From: an uncultured Verrucomicrobia subdivision 3 bacterium
GTDB lineage: Bacteria > Verrucomicrobiota > Verrucomicrobiia > Limisphaerales > UBA11358
Length of the DNA: 64,000 nt
Assembly (NCBI GenBank): GCA_903895255.1
Contig: CAITTG010000101.1
Coordinates: 28,991 to 92,990, forward strand
Reading direction: 5' to 3'
Shown: positions 1 to 8,831 of the stretch, in pieces
Numbering within the stretch: position 1 is the stretch's first letter
Layout of the letters: each line of letters starts with the position of its first letter
Position numbers and translations under genes: made by a program
The notes under the pieces: model-generated
What the model saw: the letters and a program-made list of their open reading frames with translations, nothing else
What the model was told of the DNA's origin: nothing
Database searches by the model: none

Positions 1-117
1 GGGCCGGAAATCCACATAGCCGCGACCCGGGCGGGCGGCCAGGGGATTGGCGGGCCGGGAGGCGCAGCCGGCAGCCAGCCCGGCCAGGAGGGTGAACAGC
101 AGGAGGTGGCGTAGCAT
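1..117 (-). CDS. Lipoprotein, N-terminal fragment cut by window edge
   Basis: The reverse strand opens with ATG at 117 and stays open to base 1, giving 39 residues. They begin with a hydrophobic stretch (MLRHLLLFTLLAGLAAGC) that ends in a good lipobox, LAAGC, followed by a Ser/Arg/Pro-rich linker. This is a type II signal peptide, so the mature protein should be lipid-anchored. The rest of the gene lies outside the window and no family can be named. It sits 28 bases beyond the stop of the DUF2950 gene on the same strand, so it is probably the next gene of that operon. Confidence 0.6.
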   Translation of the reverse strand, partial: MLRHLLLFTLLAGLAAGCASRPANPLAARPGRGYVDFRP

Positions 118-145
118 AAGGTGAGGCAAGGGATGGGGTTGCGGT

Positions 146-1093
146 TTAATCTTGGGACACAGTCCAACTGGGGTCGGGGTTGTAGGTTTTGAGTGAGCCG
201 GCAATTTTGGCGGTTTTGGGGCCAAGGTCCTTTTGATAGACGCGGCCCTGCTGGTTGACGATGAAGGTCATGATGCCGCTTTGACCGTAGGCGGCGGGCC
301 AGGCGACCAGCGCGAACCCGGCGATCAGGTGGCCGTTGATAACGTAATTATATTTGCCGCCGGGCGCGGCGGAGCCCTGGCGGGTGAGGATTTTAAAGAA
401 ATAGCCGTGATAGGGCTGCGGGGCGGCGGTGCCGGAGGGGAGGGTGTAGCCCTGGGCCTCGGCCTGGGCGACGAGCGGTCCCAGCGGGCTGATTTCGCCA
501 TCCAGCTCGGGCGACCAGTAAAGTCCGTCGCGCGTGCCGGGGGTGCTGATGATTTTTTGCGCGTACTCGAGGACTTCGTCGCCATTGCGGTCTTGCGCGG
601 CGTATTCACGCTGGGCGGCCACGTAAGCCCGCACGGAGGCGAGGGTGGCGAGTTCATTTTCGCCGATGCGGCGGTTGAGGATTTCATCCTTGCCGGCGGC
701 GGTGTCGAAGAACCAGCGACCGTCCTGCTGCACGAGGGGAATGGGGAAGGGCCAGAATTTCGGACCCACTTCGAGGGTGTATTTGGCCGTCGTTTCGGGG
801 ACGAGGCGGTTGGTCTGGTCAAGGGCGGCGGCAAATTCGGCAAATTCCCTGGCGGCCTGGATCTGGTCGGGGTTTTTGATGTCGGCCAGGGCCGGGCCGA
901 AAATATCGTGGAGCGCGTTGGTGTTGTCCGTGCTCACGGCGGATTCGAGCGCGGCCACAGCGGCCTCGGGCGTGGCGAACGTCAGGCCGGGTGCGGCAGC
1001 GTGCCCGGCCAGCGGTAGAATCAGGGCCAGGCCCCACGCCAGCCAACGCGGGCGGCGGGCGGGAGGAAGAACCGGTGAGGGTAAGCGTTTCAT
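146..1093 (-). CDS. DUF2950 family exported protein
   Basis: The 315-residue protein has an Arg-rich start and a hydrophobic segment ending near GHAAAP, consistent with a cleaved signal peptide. The body matches what is known of DUF2950: an early segment beginning TFATPEAAVAAL, a central DGLYWSPELDGEISPLGPL, and a C-terminal GYFFKILTRQG followed by a final beta-rich part with GIMTFIVNQQGRVYQKDLG. The biochemical function of the family is unknown; it is thought to act in the periplasm or outer envelope. It lies 26 bases downstream of the DUF3300 gene on the same strand, and these two families are commonly paired, so a joint role is likely. The length is normal for the family. Confidence 0.85.
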   Translation of the reverse strand: MKRLPSPVLPPARRPRWLAWGLALILPLAGHAAAPGLTFATPEAAVAALESAVSTDNTNALHDIFGPALADIKNPDQIQAAREFAEFAAALDQTNRLVPETTAKYTLEVGPKFWPFPIPLVQQDGRWFFDTAAGKDEILNRRIGENELATLASVRAYVAAQREYAAQDRNGDEVLEYAQKIISTPGTRDGLYWSPELDGEISPLGPLVAQAEAQGYTLPSGTAAPQPYHGYFFKILTRQGSAAPGGKYNYVINGHLIAGFALVAWPAAYGQSGIMTFIVNQQGRVYQKDLGPKTAKIAGSLKTYNPDPSWTVSQD

Positions 1094-1119
1094 AGCGTTA
1101 AATAAAAGGTGCGCGCGAG

Positions 1120-2472
1120 TTAGTTGCCACGACGCAAGCCAGCGTTGCCGCCGCCACCACCGCCATTGCCCCGGCTGGCGGCACCGCGGTTGCTGGCGGC
1201 GCGGGGGTTGGAGTTGCTGTTCGGGTTGGTGAAGGCGCTGCCGGGGGAGCCGCCGCCGGGGGCGGGTTGGGTTGGCGTGGGGCGTGTGACGGCATTATTG
1301 CCGCCAGCGGGTTGCGTTTGCGGGCGGCTGGCCGGGGGAGTGGCAGCCGTTGCGGGCCGGGTGCCACCGTAGCCACCCGAAGCGGGTGCGACGCCAGCGT
1401 TGCCGACGTTACCGGTGGTGGGACGATTGGCCGGCAACCCGGGATTTACCGCCGCCGGCCGGGTGCTGGGGCTGGCGGCGGGCAAGGTGGCCGGGCGGGT
1501 ATTGGCGGTGGGCCAGCCGCGGGCCTCAGGGGAACGGGTGAGGGCGGCGGCGGTGGGGGTGCCGCTGGAATTCAAGCGGGCGGGATTGGGGGTCCACGGC
1601 TGGCTGGCCCCGGGCGGCGGGTTATAAGGGCGGTAGCCGGGGGGCGGCGGCGGGCGGTAGCCGGGCGGGGCCCCATGGGGCGGGGGACGATAACCGGGCG
1701 GCGGCCCCGGCGGACGATACGGCGGCGGATAATACGGGGGGGGCCAGCGTGGCGGCGGGGGCGGGTAATAACCGCGATAGCATCCGCCATAATACCAATT
1801 GCAATTATTCGCCATGATAAAGCCCACGGAGATACCCACGGCAAAGGTCACGACCGGCGGGGGGCCGGGCGGCGGGACATAGATGACGGTGGGATTATAA
1901 TAAGGCACGTAAATCACCTGGGGGTTCGCCGGCACGACTTGCACAATGGTGTTGGTAACGTAAACGATGCTTTGCTCATAGGTGCGCTCGACAATGGTAT
2001 TGGTCACCACCACAATCTGTTGCGGGGTGCTCTGGAGGGTGCCAGCGGCACGGGCCTGGCCGCGCAGGTATTGAATTGCCTCCATCACATCATTGCCCTG
2101 GGCGAGGAAGGCCTCACCCAGTTCCATGGTCCATTGGAGGTCGTCGTTCATCTTTTGGATGACTTCGGGCACCTTCGCCACGGCCTTGACGTTGTCGTCC
2201 CACGGCTGGCCATCCAGATTGATTAAATTATTGGTGTTCGCCACGAAGCGCGCGGCCTGGACGATTTCCAAGGGGTAAACGGCGGCCGGGAGGATGGTGG
2301 CAATCAACGGGTCAGGATAGAGCGCGATGGGGGCGACGAGTTGCTCGAGTTCCGCCGCGCTGCGCAGGGGGGCGGTCGCGGGCGGCGGCACGGGATCCGT
2401 TTGGGCCGGGGCATCGGCCACCCGGAGGGTGAATGCGGCGGCAACCAGCATCAAAAAAAAGCGCGCTTTCAT
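1120..2472 (-). CDS. DUF3300 family exported protein with Pro-rich tail
   Basis: The protein has 450 residues. Residues 1-24 are a signal peptide ending ADAPAQ. Residues about 40-200 carry the DUF3300 signature: QLVAPIALYPDPLIATILPA, a WDDNVKAVAKVPEV segment, and the repeated VIYVPYYNP/VIYVPPPGP motifs. Residues about 230-290 are an extreme Pro/Tyr/Gly tract, followed by a Thr/Ala/Pro/Asn-rich tail ending in a Gly/Asn/Arg cluster. The second half is low complexity and probably disordered. Function is unknown. It is first in a minus-strand pair with DUF2950 and is divergent from the K+ channel gene at 2713; the 240-base gap between them must hold both promoters, but I could not recognise either. 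Confidence 0.85.
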   Translation of the reverse strand: MKARFFLMLVAAAFTLRVADAPAQTDPVPPPATAPLRSAAELEQLVAPIALYPDPLIATILPAAVYPLEIVQAARFVANTNNLINLDGQPWDDNVKAVAKVPEVIQKMNDDLQWTMELGEAFLAQGNDVMEAIQYLRGQARAAGTLQSTPQQIVVVTNTIVERTYEQSIVYVTNTIVQVVPANPQVIYVPYYNPTVIYVPPPGPPPVVTFAVGISVGFIMANNCNWYYGGCYRGYYPPPPPRWPPPYYPPPYRPPGPPPGYRPPPHGAPPGYRPPPPPGYRPYNPPPGASQPWTPNPARLNSSGTPTAAALTRSPEARGWPTANTRPATLPAASPSTRPAAVNPGLPANRPTTGNVGNAGVAPASGGYGGTRPATAATPPASRPQTQPAGGNNAVTRPTPTQPAPGGGSPGSAFTNPNSNSNPRAASNRGAASRGNGGGGGGNAGLRRGN

Positions 2473-2712
2473 AAATCAGGTTGAAACACCCATGGACTGG
2501 GGGCCTTGAGCCTGGGCATGGCCAAGTTTCATCGGACCTGGGCCATCCTGCCGGAATTTCGGCCGGCTGTCCATGCTCCTGTATGACTTGGCGCAGGCGG
2601 GCGGGTGCGGGCGGCGTGTCGGCCATTGGCCCAAGGTCCAATAGGCATTGACCGCACGGTCCGGCATGCTCAAAATGAAGTCTATGGATGCGGCGACGCA
2701 TCCGTAGTAATT

Positions 2713-3441
2713 ATGAACGCAAACGACCCCAAACCAAAGAAAACCGCCCGGACCCGGCGGCTGGGCTTGTTTCGTTTGTCGATGCCGGAATTTCTGATTT
2801 CCCTCGTGTTGCTGCTGCTGGTGACGCCGTTTCTGGAGGATGTCGCCATCGGTGAGGTGATCGAATCCATCCTCTTAACCCTGGTGCTGGTCATGGGCGT
2901 GCTGGCGGTGGGGAAAAACCGGCGGACGCTGGTGTTGTCGATGATCCTGGTGGCGCCCGCGCTGGTGGGCAAATGGTTGAACCACCTGTGGCCAAACATT
3001 TTTCGCGCGGAGTTTTACATACCCACGGCCCTGCTGTTTTTGGCTTTTGTATTGTGGCGGTTGATCCGCTTTATTCTGCTTTCACCCCGGGTGAACCTGG
3101 AGGTGCTGTGCGCGGGGTTGTCCATGTATTTGCTGTTGGGGGTGTCCTGGTCCTTTGCCTATGTGCTGGTGTCGCGGCTCAACGCGGCGGCTTTTACCCT
3201 GCCGGCCGGCAATTTGATGCGGGGGGACACGAGTTTATATTTCAGTTTCATCACCCTGAGCACGGTCGGCTACGGCGACATCGTGCCCGTGTCGCATGTG
3301 GCGCGGATGCTGGCGGCCGCGGAGGCGATTGTGGGCACCCTGTTCATGGCCGTGTTTATTGCCCGGCTGGTGGCGCTTTACTCCACCCAGGACCTGGCGG
3401 CGGAGGAGGGTAAAAACCCGCCGCCGCCGCCGATTCTCTGA
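2713..3441 (+). CDS. Two-pore-helix type potassium channel protein
   Basis: The start was set at ATG 2713 (MNANDPKPKK); upstream codons in frame overlap the divergent promoter region and look non-coding. The 242-residue protein has several hydrophobic segments and, near residue 185, the canonical K+ selectivity filter TLSTVGYGDIVP between two membrane helices. That is the Ion_trans_2 (PF07885-type) pore. The N-terminal half has about four further membrane segments, so this is a small multi-span channel without an obvious cytoplasmic regulatory domain; the C-terminus is only a short Pro-rich tail. Substrate K+ is inferred from the filter. It precedes the envelope cluster by 53 bases and may be its first gene. 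Confidence 0.85.
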   Translation: MNANDPKPKKTARTRRLGLFRLSMPEFLISLVLLLLVTPFLEDVAIGEVIESILLTLVLVMGVLAVGKNRRTLVLSMILVAPALVGKWLNHLWPNIFRAEFYIPTALLFLAFVLWRLIRFILLSPRVNLEVLCAGLSMYLLLGVSWSFAYVLVSRLNAAAFTLPAGNLMRGDTSLYFSFITLSTVGYGDIVPVSHVARMLAAAEAIVGTLFMAVFIARLVALYSTQDLAAEEGKNPPPPPIL

Positions 3442-3494
3442 ACCTCCTTTTTCGGTAATAACCAATACAACCACCAAACCAACAAACGAGTACT

Positions 3495-4289
3495 ATGAAA
3501 CGCAAACTGTTATTGGCCACCCTCACCTGCGCCTCGGCGCTGGCGGTTACGAGCCGCGCGGATGAAATGACCGCCGCGCCGGCGGCGGATGACGGCTGGA
3601 ATTTCGCCCTGGGCGTGCCGGGCTGGTTCGCCGGCATCAACGGGAACGCGACCGTCCGCGGCATGCAACGAGACGTAAACGTGAACTTCGACCAGATCTG
3701 GAACCATTTGCAAAGCATTTATGCGCTGAATTTCAGTGCGCAAAAGGGCAAGTGGGGTATTTATGCCGATGCCCTGTACATGCGGATGACGGCGAACCCC
3801 TCCGGCCAGGAAGGCTACATCACGTCGGATGCTTCCCTGGACTTCTTTGTGGGGGATGCGGATGTGACCTATCAAATTCTCAAAACGACCGGCGAACATT
3901 CCCTGACCATCAATGCGCTGGCGGGTCTCCGTTACTGGTACGTGGGCACTTCCCTGGCGATCTATGACAATGTGAATCACCATCAGCATGGGGGCAGCGC
4001 TTATTTCAATGTGCCGGACCCGATTCTGGGCATCCGGGCGACGCAATACCTGACCGAAAAGCTGCACTTGGATGTGAATCTGGACGGCGGCGGTTTCAAC
4101 ATCAATAACAGCACGGACTGGACCTGGGGCGCGGTCGGCACGCTCGCCTATGATTTTACGAAATGGTTCACCCTTTCGGCCGGTTACCAGGCACTGGCGA
4201 TTGATGAATCGACCGGCAGCGGCGACCAGAAAAAAGGTGCGAACCTGATTCTGAACGGCGCGCTGGTGGAGGCGACGTTTAAATTCTAA
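3495..4289 (+). CDS. Outer-membrane beta-barrel protein
   Basis: The 264-residue protein starts with a signal peptide (MKRKLLLATLTCASALAVTSRA). The remainder alternates hydrophobic and polar residues with aromatic girdles (GKWGIYADALYMRM, INALAGLRYWYVGTSL, KWFTLSAGYQALAI) and ends in a terminal aromatic strand ...ALVEATFKF. A final Phe after a beta strand is the classical BAM recognition signal. It resembles small porin-like or OmpW/OmpA-barrel proteins, but no specific family or substrate can be assigned. It is the first of three likely barrels in this cluster and is followed by a GC-rich hairpin before the DUF481 gene. Confidence 0.7.
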   Translation: MKRKLLLATLTCASALAVTSRADEMTAAPAADDGWNFALGVPGWFAGINGNATVRGMQRDVNVNFDQIWNHLQSIYALNFSAQKGKWGIYADALYMRMTANPSGQEGYITSDASLDFFVGDADVTYQILKTTGEHSLTINALAGLRYWYVGTSLAIYDNVNHHQHGGSAYFNVPDPILGIRATQYLTEKLHLDVNLDGGGFNINNSTDWTWGAVGTLAYDFTKWFTLSAGYQALAIDESTGSGDQKKGANLILNGALVEATFKF

Positions 4290-4357
4290 ATGGCCGCGCA
4301 GGGGGCGGGCGGTCGGCCCGGCGGGAACTGGTCATGGCTTCCGGCCGGCTGACCCGC

Positions 4358-4377
4358 CCGCCGCCACGCGGCGGCGG
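4358..4377 (+). repeat. GC-rich hairpin between barrel gene and DUF481 gene
   Basis: A perfect 8-bp inverted repeat (CCGCCGCC, loop ACGC, GGCGGCGG) lies 37 bases before the DUF481 start. There is no T-run after it, so it is not a classical terminator. It could stabilise or partly attenuate the message between the two genes. Confidence 0.4.
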
Positions 4378-4413
4378 GGGAATGCTGGCGGGTAAACTGG
4401 CGCCAGGGAAACC

Positions 4414-5697
4414 ATGACAAACATCAAGTCCACGTGGTTGAGCGTGCTCATCGGCCTCGGAATGATTCTGGGAGCGATGCGGGCCCGGGGGGACGTTTTG
4501 GTGGCCACGGATGGCGAGCGGTTTGTCGGCACCGTGGAGGAGACCAACGCCACCAACGTGGTGTTCGAGTCCAAGCTGGCCGGCCATCTGGTGTTCCTGC
4601 GCAACGCGGTCAGTGACCTGCTCATCACGCCGGTGGCGCAACTGGCAAAAATGCCGGCGGCCGTGACGAATCCCCCGGCCAAATCACTCGACTGGAAGCC
4701 GCCCGGGGTGGGGACCGACGGGGCGGACTGGGTGCAGCTCAAGTCGGGGGAGTGGCTGCGGGGCCAGTTGAAATACGTGCAAAATAAAGAAGTGGAATTT
4801 GACAGTGACGAAATGGAACAGCAAACCCTCAAACTAAAGAATGTCCGTTGCGTCTACCCGGCGCAGCCGGTCTTCACGCAGTTTGTGGACCGCGCGCCAG
4901 TCTATGGGCCGGTCGTGATCAGCAATGACGTGGTGATGGTCAGTGGCACCGCGCCGCTGTCACAGTCGCGGGAAGATTTAATCGGCATCACCACGGCGGG
5001 CAACCGGCCGGGCCTGAAGAACTGGTCGGGCAAGGCCTCGGTGGCATTCAGCCTGCAATCGGGCAACACCCACCAGACGACCATGAGCGCGAGCGCTGAA
5101 CTGGCGCGGCGGACACCCAGCACGACGCTGCTGCTGGATTACTTGGGCAATTACAGCGAGTCGGACAACATTCAAATCGCCAACAACAACCGCTTCAACT
5201 CCACCTATGACATCCGCCTGGGCAAGGATTGGTTCATCCGCCCGGTGCAGTTTGAATTTTACCAGGATGATCCGGCAAACATTAATTACCGCCTGACCGC
5301 GGGTGTCGGAGGTGGTTATTATGTGTTTGACCGCACCGGCCTGGAGTGGACGTTGTCCGCCGGCCCGAGTTATCAATATACCCGGTTTGGCACGGTGGGG
5401 CTGGGGGAGGCGGACTACACCACCACGCCGGCCGCGGGGCTGCAGTCGTCGTTCAAGGCGGACATCACACGGCGGCTGACGTTTATCCAGTCGTGGCAGA
5501 GCACCTTCACCTCGGAGCGGGCGGGACTGTACACCCATCACATGGTGAGCACACTGGAATTTGAGGTCAAACGCCACCTGGACCTGGATGTGTCGCTCGT
5601 GTGGGATTATCTCCAGAATCCGCAGGGAAAATCCGACGACGTGGTGCCCCAAAAGAGTGATTTGTATCTGAACGTGGGTTTTGGGGTGCGTTTCTAA
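4414..5697 (+). CDS. DUF481 family outer-membrane protein
   Basis: The protein has 427 residues. The N-terminus has a hydrophobic export segment ending near MRARGDVL. Residues about 27-160 form a beta-rich periplasmic-type region with two related halves (DVLVATDGERFVGTVEE and ADWVQLKSGEWLRGQLK), each like a small SH3-like fold. Residues about 190-427 are the DUF481 barrel: GKASVAFSLQSGNTHQTT, GKDWFIRPVQFEFYQDD, and a terminal strand ending YLNVGFGVRF with C-terminal Phe. DUF481 includes E. coli YdiY; function is unknown. It lies directly before the lipoprotein gene (start 2 bases after this stop), so the two are surely co-transcribed. Confidence 0.8.
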   Translation: MTNIKSTWLSVLIGLGMILGAMRARGDVLVATDGERFVGTVEETNATNVVFESKLAGHLVFLRNAVSDLLITPVAQLAKMPAAVTNPPAKSLDWKPPGVGTDGADWVQLKSGEWLRGQLKYVQNKEVEFDSDEMEQQTLKLKNVRCVYPAQPVFTQFVDRAPVYGPVVISNDVVMVSGTAPLSQSREDLIGITTAGNRPGLKNWSGKASVAFSLQSGNTHQTTMSASAELARRTPSTTLLLDYLGNYSESDNIQIANNNRFNSTYDIRLGKDWFIRPVQFEFYQDDPANINYRLTAGVGGGYYVFDRTGLEWTLSAGPSYQYTRFGTVGLGEADYTTTPAAGLQSSFKADITRRLTFIQSWQSTFTSERAGLYTHHMVSTLEFEVKRHLDLDVSLVWDYLQNPQGKSDDVVPQKSDLYLNVGFGVRF

Positions 5698-5698
5698 G

Positions 5699-7120
5699 AT
5701 GAAAAAAAATCCGTTTATGACAGTTGCCAGCGGGGCGCGCCGCGCGGGGCTGGCGGGCGCGCTGGGCGCATGGCTGCTGGTGCTGCTGGCGGTCTCGGGC
5801 TGCGGGCTGCTGCACTTTGCGGGCGCGCCTCCCAAGGCCCGGGTGGGTTCGTTAACGGGTGTCACGAACAGCGGCCCGGTGGTGGTGACCGTGTTGCAGG
5901 CGCAGGTAATGCGGTTCGCCGACGTATACGTGGCCAAGATTTCCCAGGCGTGCGACGATGTGAGCGCGCGCACTACCAACTCCACGCTGCGGTTGACGAT
6001 GCTGCGCTGGAAACTGGGCCAGGCCACCTCGGCCTACATTGACGCCACCGGGGACAAGCCGGCCCTCAACGCGCTGGACATGCTGGTGCTGGTAACCATG
6101 GCGCGGATGGTGGTGGAGGAATACGCCGTGCCGACGTTCGGTCCGGAGGTGCAGCCGTTGCTCGACAAGCAACGCGAGGTGGAGACCGAGGCCTGGGCGC
6201 TGGCGGGCGGGGTGCTCAAGCCGCCGCAGCAGACGGAATTACGGGGTTTGATCGACCAGTGGCGGGCCAAAAATCCGAACCAGCGTTATATCGGGCCGGT
6301 GCGGTTCCGGGAATTTGTCACCGCGCTGGGCATGGCGCCCAACCAGGCAACTGCAGGTCCGACGAGCCTGTTTGGCCTCTTGTACCTGGATCCGCTGGCG
6401 GGCATGGATGCCACGACCGTGGCGATTCAAGACACCCGGGAACTGGCCGAGCGGGCAATGTATTATACGCAACGCATGCCGCAATTGTTGAGCTGGCAGA
6501 TGGAGGTGCTGGCCGGCCAACTGGCCAGCCAGCCGGAGTCGCGGCAGGTGCTGGCGGACGCCCAAAACCTGGCGGCGGCGGCCCGGGTGTTTGCGGACAC
6601 TTCGAAGCAACTGCCGCAGATCATCAATGATCAGCGGCAGGCGGCCATCCAGCAGTTGCTGGACGGCATGACCAACCAATCCCAGGCCCTGCTGGCGGAG
6701 ACGCGGCAGACGCTGGACGCGGCCAGTGTTTCAGCGACCAACATCAATGGTGCCATCCAGTCGCTCACGGAATTTGTGCGGCTGGTCACACCCACGAACC
6801 AGGTGGCGGCGGCCGGGGCCACGAACAGCCGCTCCTTCAATGTGCAGGATTACGGCCTGGCGGCGAGCCAGATTGGGGCGGCGGCGCTGGACCTGAAAAC
6901 GACCCTGGAGTCCATGAAGGAAAGCGCCCCCGAGCTGGCCGGCTGGAGCCGCCAGACGGCGGTGGAGGCGCGGCTGGCGGTGGATCACGCCTTTTGGCGC
7001 GGGGTGGCCTTGATTTTCATTTTGCTGGCCGGGGGGGCCATCACGTATATTTGCTGTCGCTTTTTTGTGAACCGGATGGAAGGCCGAACGGCCCGCCCGG
7101 CGACGCCGAAGCAGCGCTAA
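5699..7120 (+). CDS. Lipoprotein with C-terminal membrane helix, unknown family
   Basis: The start was set at ATG 5699, one base after the DUF481 stop codon, giving 473 residues. The N-terminus has a long hydrophobic stretch ending LAVSGC, a lipobox, so Cys is probably lipidated. The middle is helical and Ala/Gln/Leu-rich with long stretches suited to coiled coil (residues about 250-400, many repeats of QALLAETRQTLD type). Near the C-terminus, VALIFILLAGGAITYICC is a membrane helix followed by an Arg-rich tail. A protein tethered at both ends by lipid and by a helix could span the periplasm between the membranes. I do not recognise the family. Confidence 0.65.
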   Translation: MKKNPFMTVASGARRAGLAGALGAWLLVLLAVSGCGLLHFAGAPPKARVGSLTGVTNSGPVVVTVLQAQVMRFADVYVAKISQACDDVSARTTNSTLRLTMLRWKLGQATSAYIDATGDKPALNALDMLVLVTMARMVVEEYAVPTFGPEVQPLLDKQREVETEAWALAGGVLKPPQQTELRGLIDQWRAKNPNQRYIGPVRFREFVTALGMAPNQATAGPTSLFGLLYLDPLAGMDATTVAIQDTRELAERAMYYTQRMPQLLSWQMEVLAGQLASQPESRQVLADAQNLAAAARVFADTSKQLPQIINDQRQAAIQQLLDGMTNQSQALLAETRQTLDAASVSATNINGAIQSLTEFVRLVTPTNQVAAAGATNSRSFNVQDYGLAASQIGAAALDLKTTLESMKESAPELAGWSRQTAVEARLAVDHAFWRGVALIFILLAGGAITYICCRFFVNRMEGRTARPATPKQR

Positions 7121-7144
7121 AAAACCAAGAACCAAGACAATCAA

Positions 7145-8140
7145 ATGAAACTGAAAGCAACCATGAAACACCTATGGGCGGCGCCAGCGGTGGCGGGGAC
7201 AGCGCTGGGATTTTGCACGGCGCACGCTTTGCCGCTCCTGCCGCTGCCGGGGGCGGTGGTGGATGACATCAAAAACACGGCGAGCACGCGGATTGAGTCC
7301 CAGGACGTGCTGGCGGGTGATTACGGGATCAACGGCGGGTCTTACACGGCGGACAACAACATGAAAATCAACCTCACCAAGTTTGGCGGGGCGGGCGACA
7401 TCGGTGATCCGGTGGCCCTGGGCAACACGGGGATTGCCTACCAGCCGCAAGTGCAGGGCAGCATGGGGGTCTCCTCGGCCAAGCGCACCTATGATTTCAG
7501 CTCGGGTCCGGAGCGGATCGCGAACGGGGACGTGAACATTGACAACACGTTTGCCATCCAGTTCGGCGGCGGCGCGCGGTTCTGGCTCTCAGACAAACTG
7601 AGCTTTGCCCCCACCATCATGGGCATGTATGGCCACACCTACAATTCCTACACGGGTAACAACCATATCAATTACGAAAAAGCCGAGGCGGATGGTTTGA
7701 TTGGCTGGGATGTGGACACCTGGACGGTCCGTCCGGCCGGGCAGATCCAATATGTGGAAACCTGGAAGCGGACGATTTTCACCCTCAGTTCAGCAGGCAC
7801 TTATTATCACACGGAAAGCTTCACCAGCTCGAACCCCAACTTCAGCATCAACGGGGATTCGGAAGCCTGGGAAAACAAGATTGACGTGGACGTGCCGCTG
7901 GGTGTGGAGCTGTACAACCATGAGCTTCGCACAGGCGGGTATTTCCGGCGCACGGATTTCTACAACGGCCTGCAGGAAGGTTTGAACACCAGCCACGTTT
8001 ACGAAGTGAACGGGCGGCTGGTGCTGGATTTCCTGGGCCAGCTCTGGAAAGTGCAGTACATCGGCGTGGGCGCCTCCTATTTGTGGGGCAGCAACTTCCA
8101 CGGCGTGTCGTACGGCGCGGATGTGGCCTTCCGGTTCTGA
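7145..8140 (+). CDS. Outer-membrane beta-barrel protein
   Basis: The 331-residue protein starts MKLKATMKHLWAAP; an alternative start is ATG 7163. A signal peptide ends around TAHALPLLP. The body contains alternating beta strands rich in Tyr/Trp/Asn (ARFWLSDKLSFAPTIMGMYGHTYNSY, TIFTLSSAGTYYHTESF, VGASYLWGSNFHGVSYG) and ends in ADVAFRF, a C-terminal aromatic barrel signal. It looks like an autotransporter-type or porin-type barrel without a passenger. Its stop is only 4 bases before the first pqiA start, linking it to the MCE transport genes and making it a candidate outer-membrane partner. Confidence 0.65.
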   Translation: MKLKATMKHLWAAPAVAGTALGFCTAHALPLLPLPGAVVDDIKNTASTRIESQDVLAGDYGINGGSYTADNNMKINLTKFGGAGDIGDPVALGNTGIAYQPQVQGSMGVSSAKRTYDFSSGPERIANGDVNIDNTFAIQFGGGARFWLSDKLSFAPTIMGMYGHTYNSYTGNNHINYEKAEADGLIGWDVDTWTVRPAGQIQYVETWKRTIFTLSSAGTYYHTESFTSSNPNFSINGDSEAWENKIDVDVPLGVELYNHELRTGGYFRRTDFYNGLQEGLNTSHVYEVNGRLVLDFLGQLWKVQYIGVGASYLWGSNFHGVSYGADVAFRF

Positions 8141-8144
8141 ACCC

Positions 8145-8831
8145 ATGACGCCGCCGGCCCCCCACCCGCATTCCGGCTGCAACGAGCCGCTGGCCGACGC
8201 CAGCCTCATTGCCTGTCCGGACTGCGACCTGATGCAGCGCATCCCCGCCGCCCCGCCCGGGGCGTCGGTGCGGTGTCCGCGTTGTGACAAGGAATTGTGG
8301 CGCCACCGGGTGGATTCCCAAAACCGCACCCTCGCGCTGTCGCTGGCGGCGCTGGTGTTATATATCATTGCCAACACGCTGCCGATGCTGGGGCTCTCGG
8401 CCGTGGGGCATGCGGCCGAGACGACGGTGGTCGGCGGCGCGATTCAACTCTGGCATGACGACAACCAGATCGTGGCGGTGCTGGTGCTCTTCGCGGCGGT
8501 GATCGCCCCGGCGCTGCAGATTGGCCTGCAACTCCTGATTCTCCTCGGCTGTCTCTTCGAGCGGCCACCGCTGTGGGTGGGTCATTTGCTGCGCCACCAG
8601 CCCTTTACGCAGACGTGGTGCATGATTGAGGTCATGATGATTGGCGTGCTGGTGGCGCTCACCAAGATCGCCGAATATGCCACAGTCATTCCCGGCCTCG
8701 CCCTGTTTTCGCTGGGCGCGCTGATCTTCGTGCTGGCGGCGATGCAGTCGAGCTTTGATCCCCGCGAAGTCTGGAATCGGGTGACCTGGGCGGAGGCCAC
8801 CACCCGGCCGGGACAGGAGGCCGTGCGATGA
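8145..8831 (+). CDS. pqiA: PqiA-like integral membrane protein, first copy
   Basis: The start was set at ATG 8145, just after the barrel gene. The protein has 228 residues: an N-terminal cytoplasmic zinc-ribbon with two CxxC pairs (ACPDC and RCPRCDKEL), then four hydrophobic helices, with the PqiA hallmark ALVLYIIANTLPML. E. coli PqiA (about 417 residues) contains two such halves; here each half is a separate gene. PqiA-family proteins sit in the inner membrane and work with MCE proteins in lipid movement between membranes. The ATGA overlap with the next gene shows translational coupling. It ends with a short acidic/Arg tail. Confidence 0.88.
   Translation: MTPPAPHPHSGCNEPLADASLIACPDCDLMQRIPAAPPGASVRCPRCDKELWRHRVDSQNRTLALSLAALVLYIIANTLPMLGLSAVGHAAETTVVGGAIQLWHDDNQIVAVLVLFAAVIAPALQIGLQLLILLGCLFERPPLWVGHLLRHQPFTQTWCMIEVMMIGVLVALTKIAEYATVIPGLALFSLGALIFVLAAMQSSFDPREVWNRVTWAEATTRPGQEAVR

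Noticed and set aside
233..1018. A long open plus-strand frame opposite the DUF2950 gene
   Set aside because: The minus-strand protein matches a known family across its length; the opposite frame is Gly/Val-rich without a recognisable domain, as expected for an antisense shadow in GC-rich DNA.
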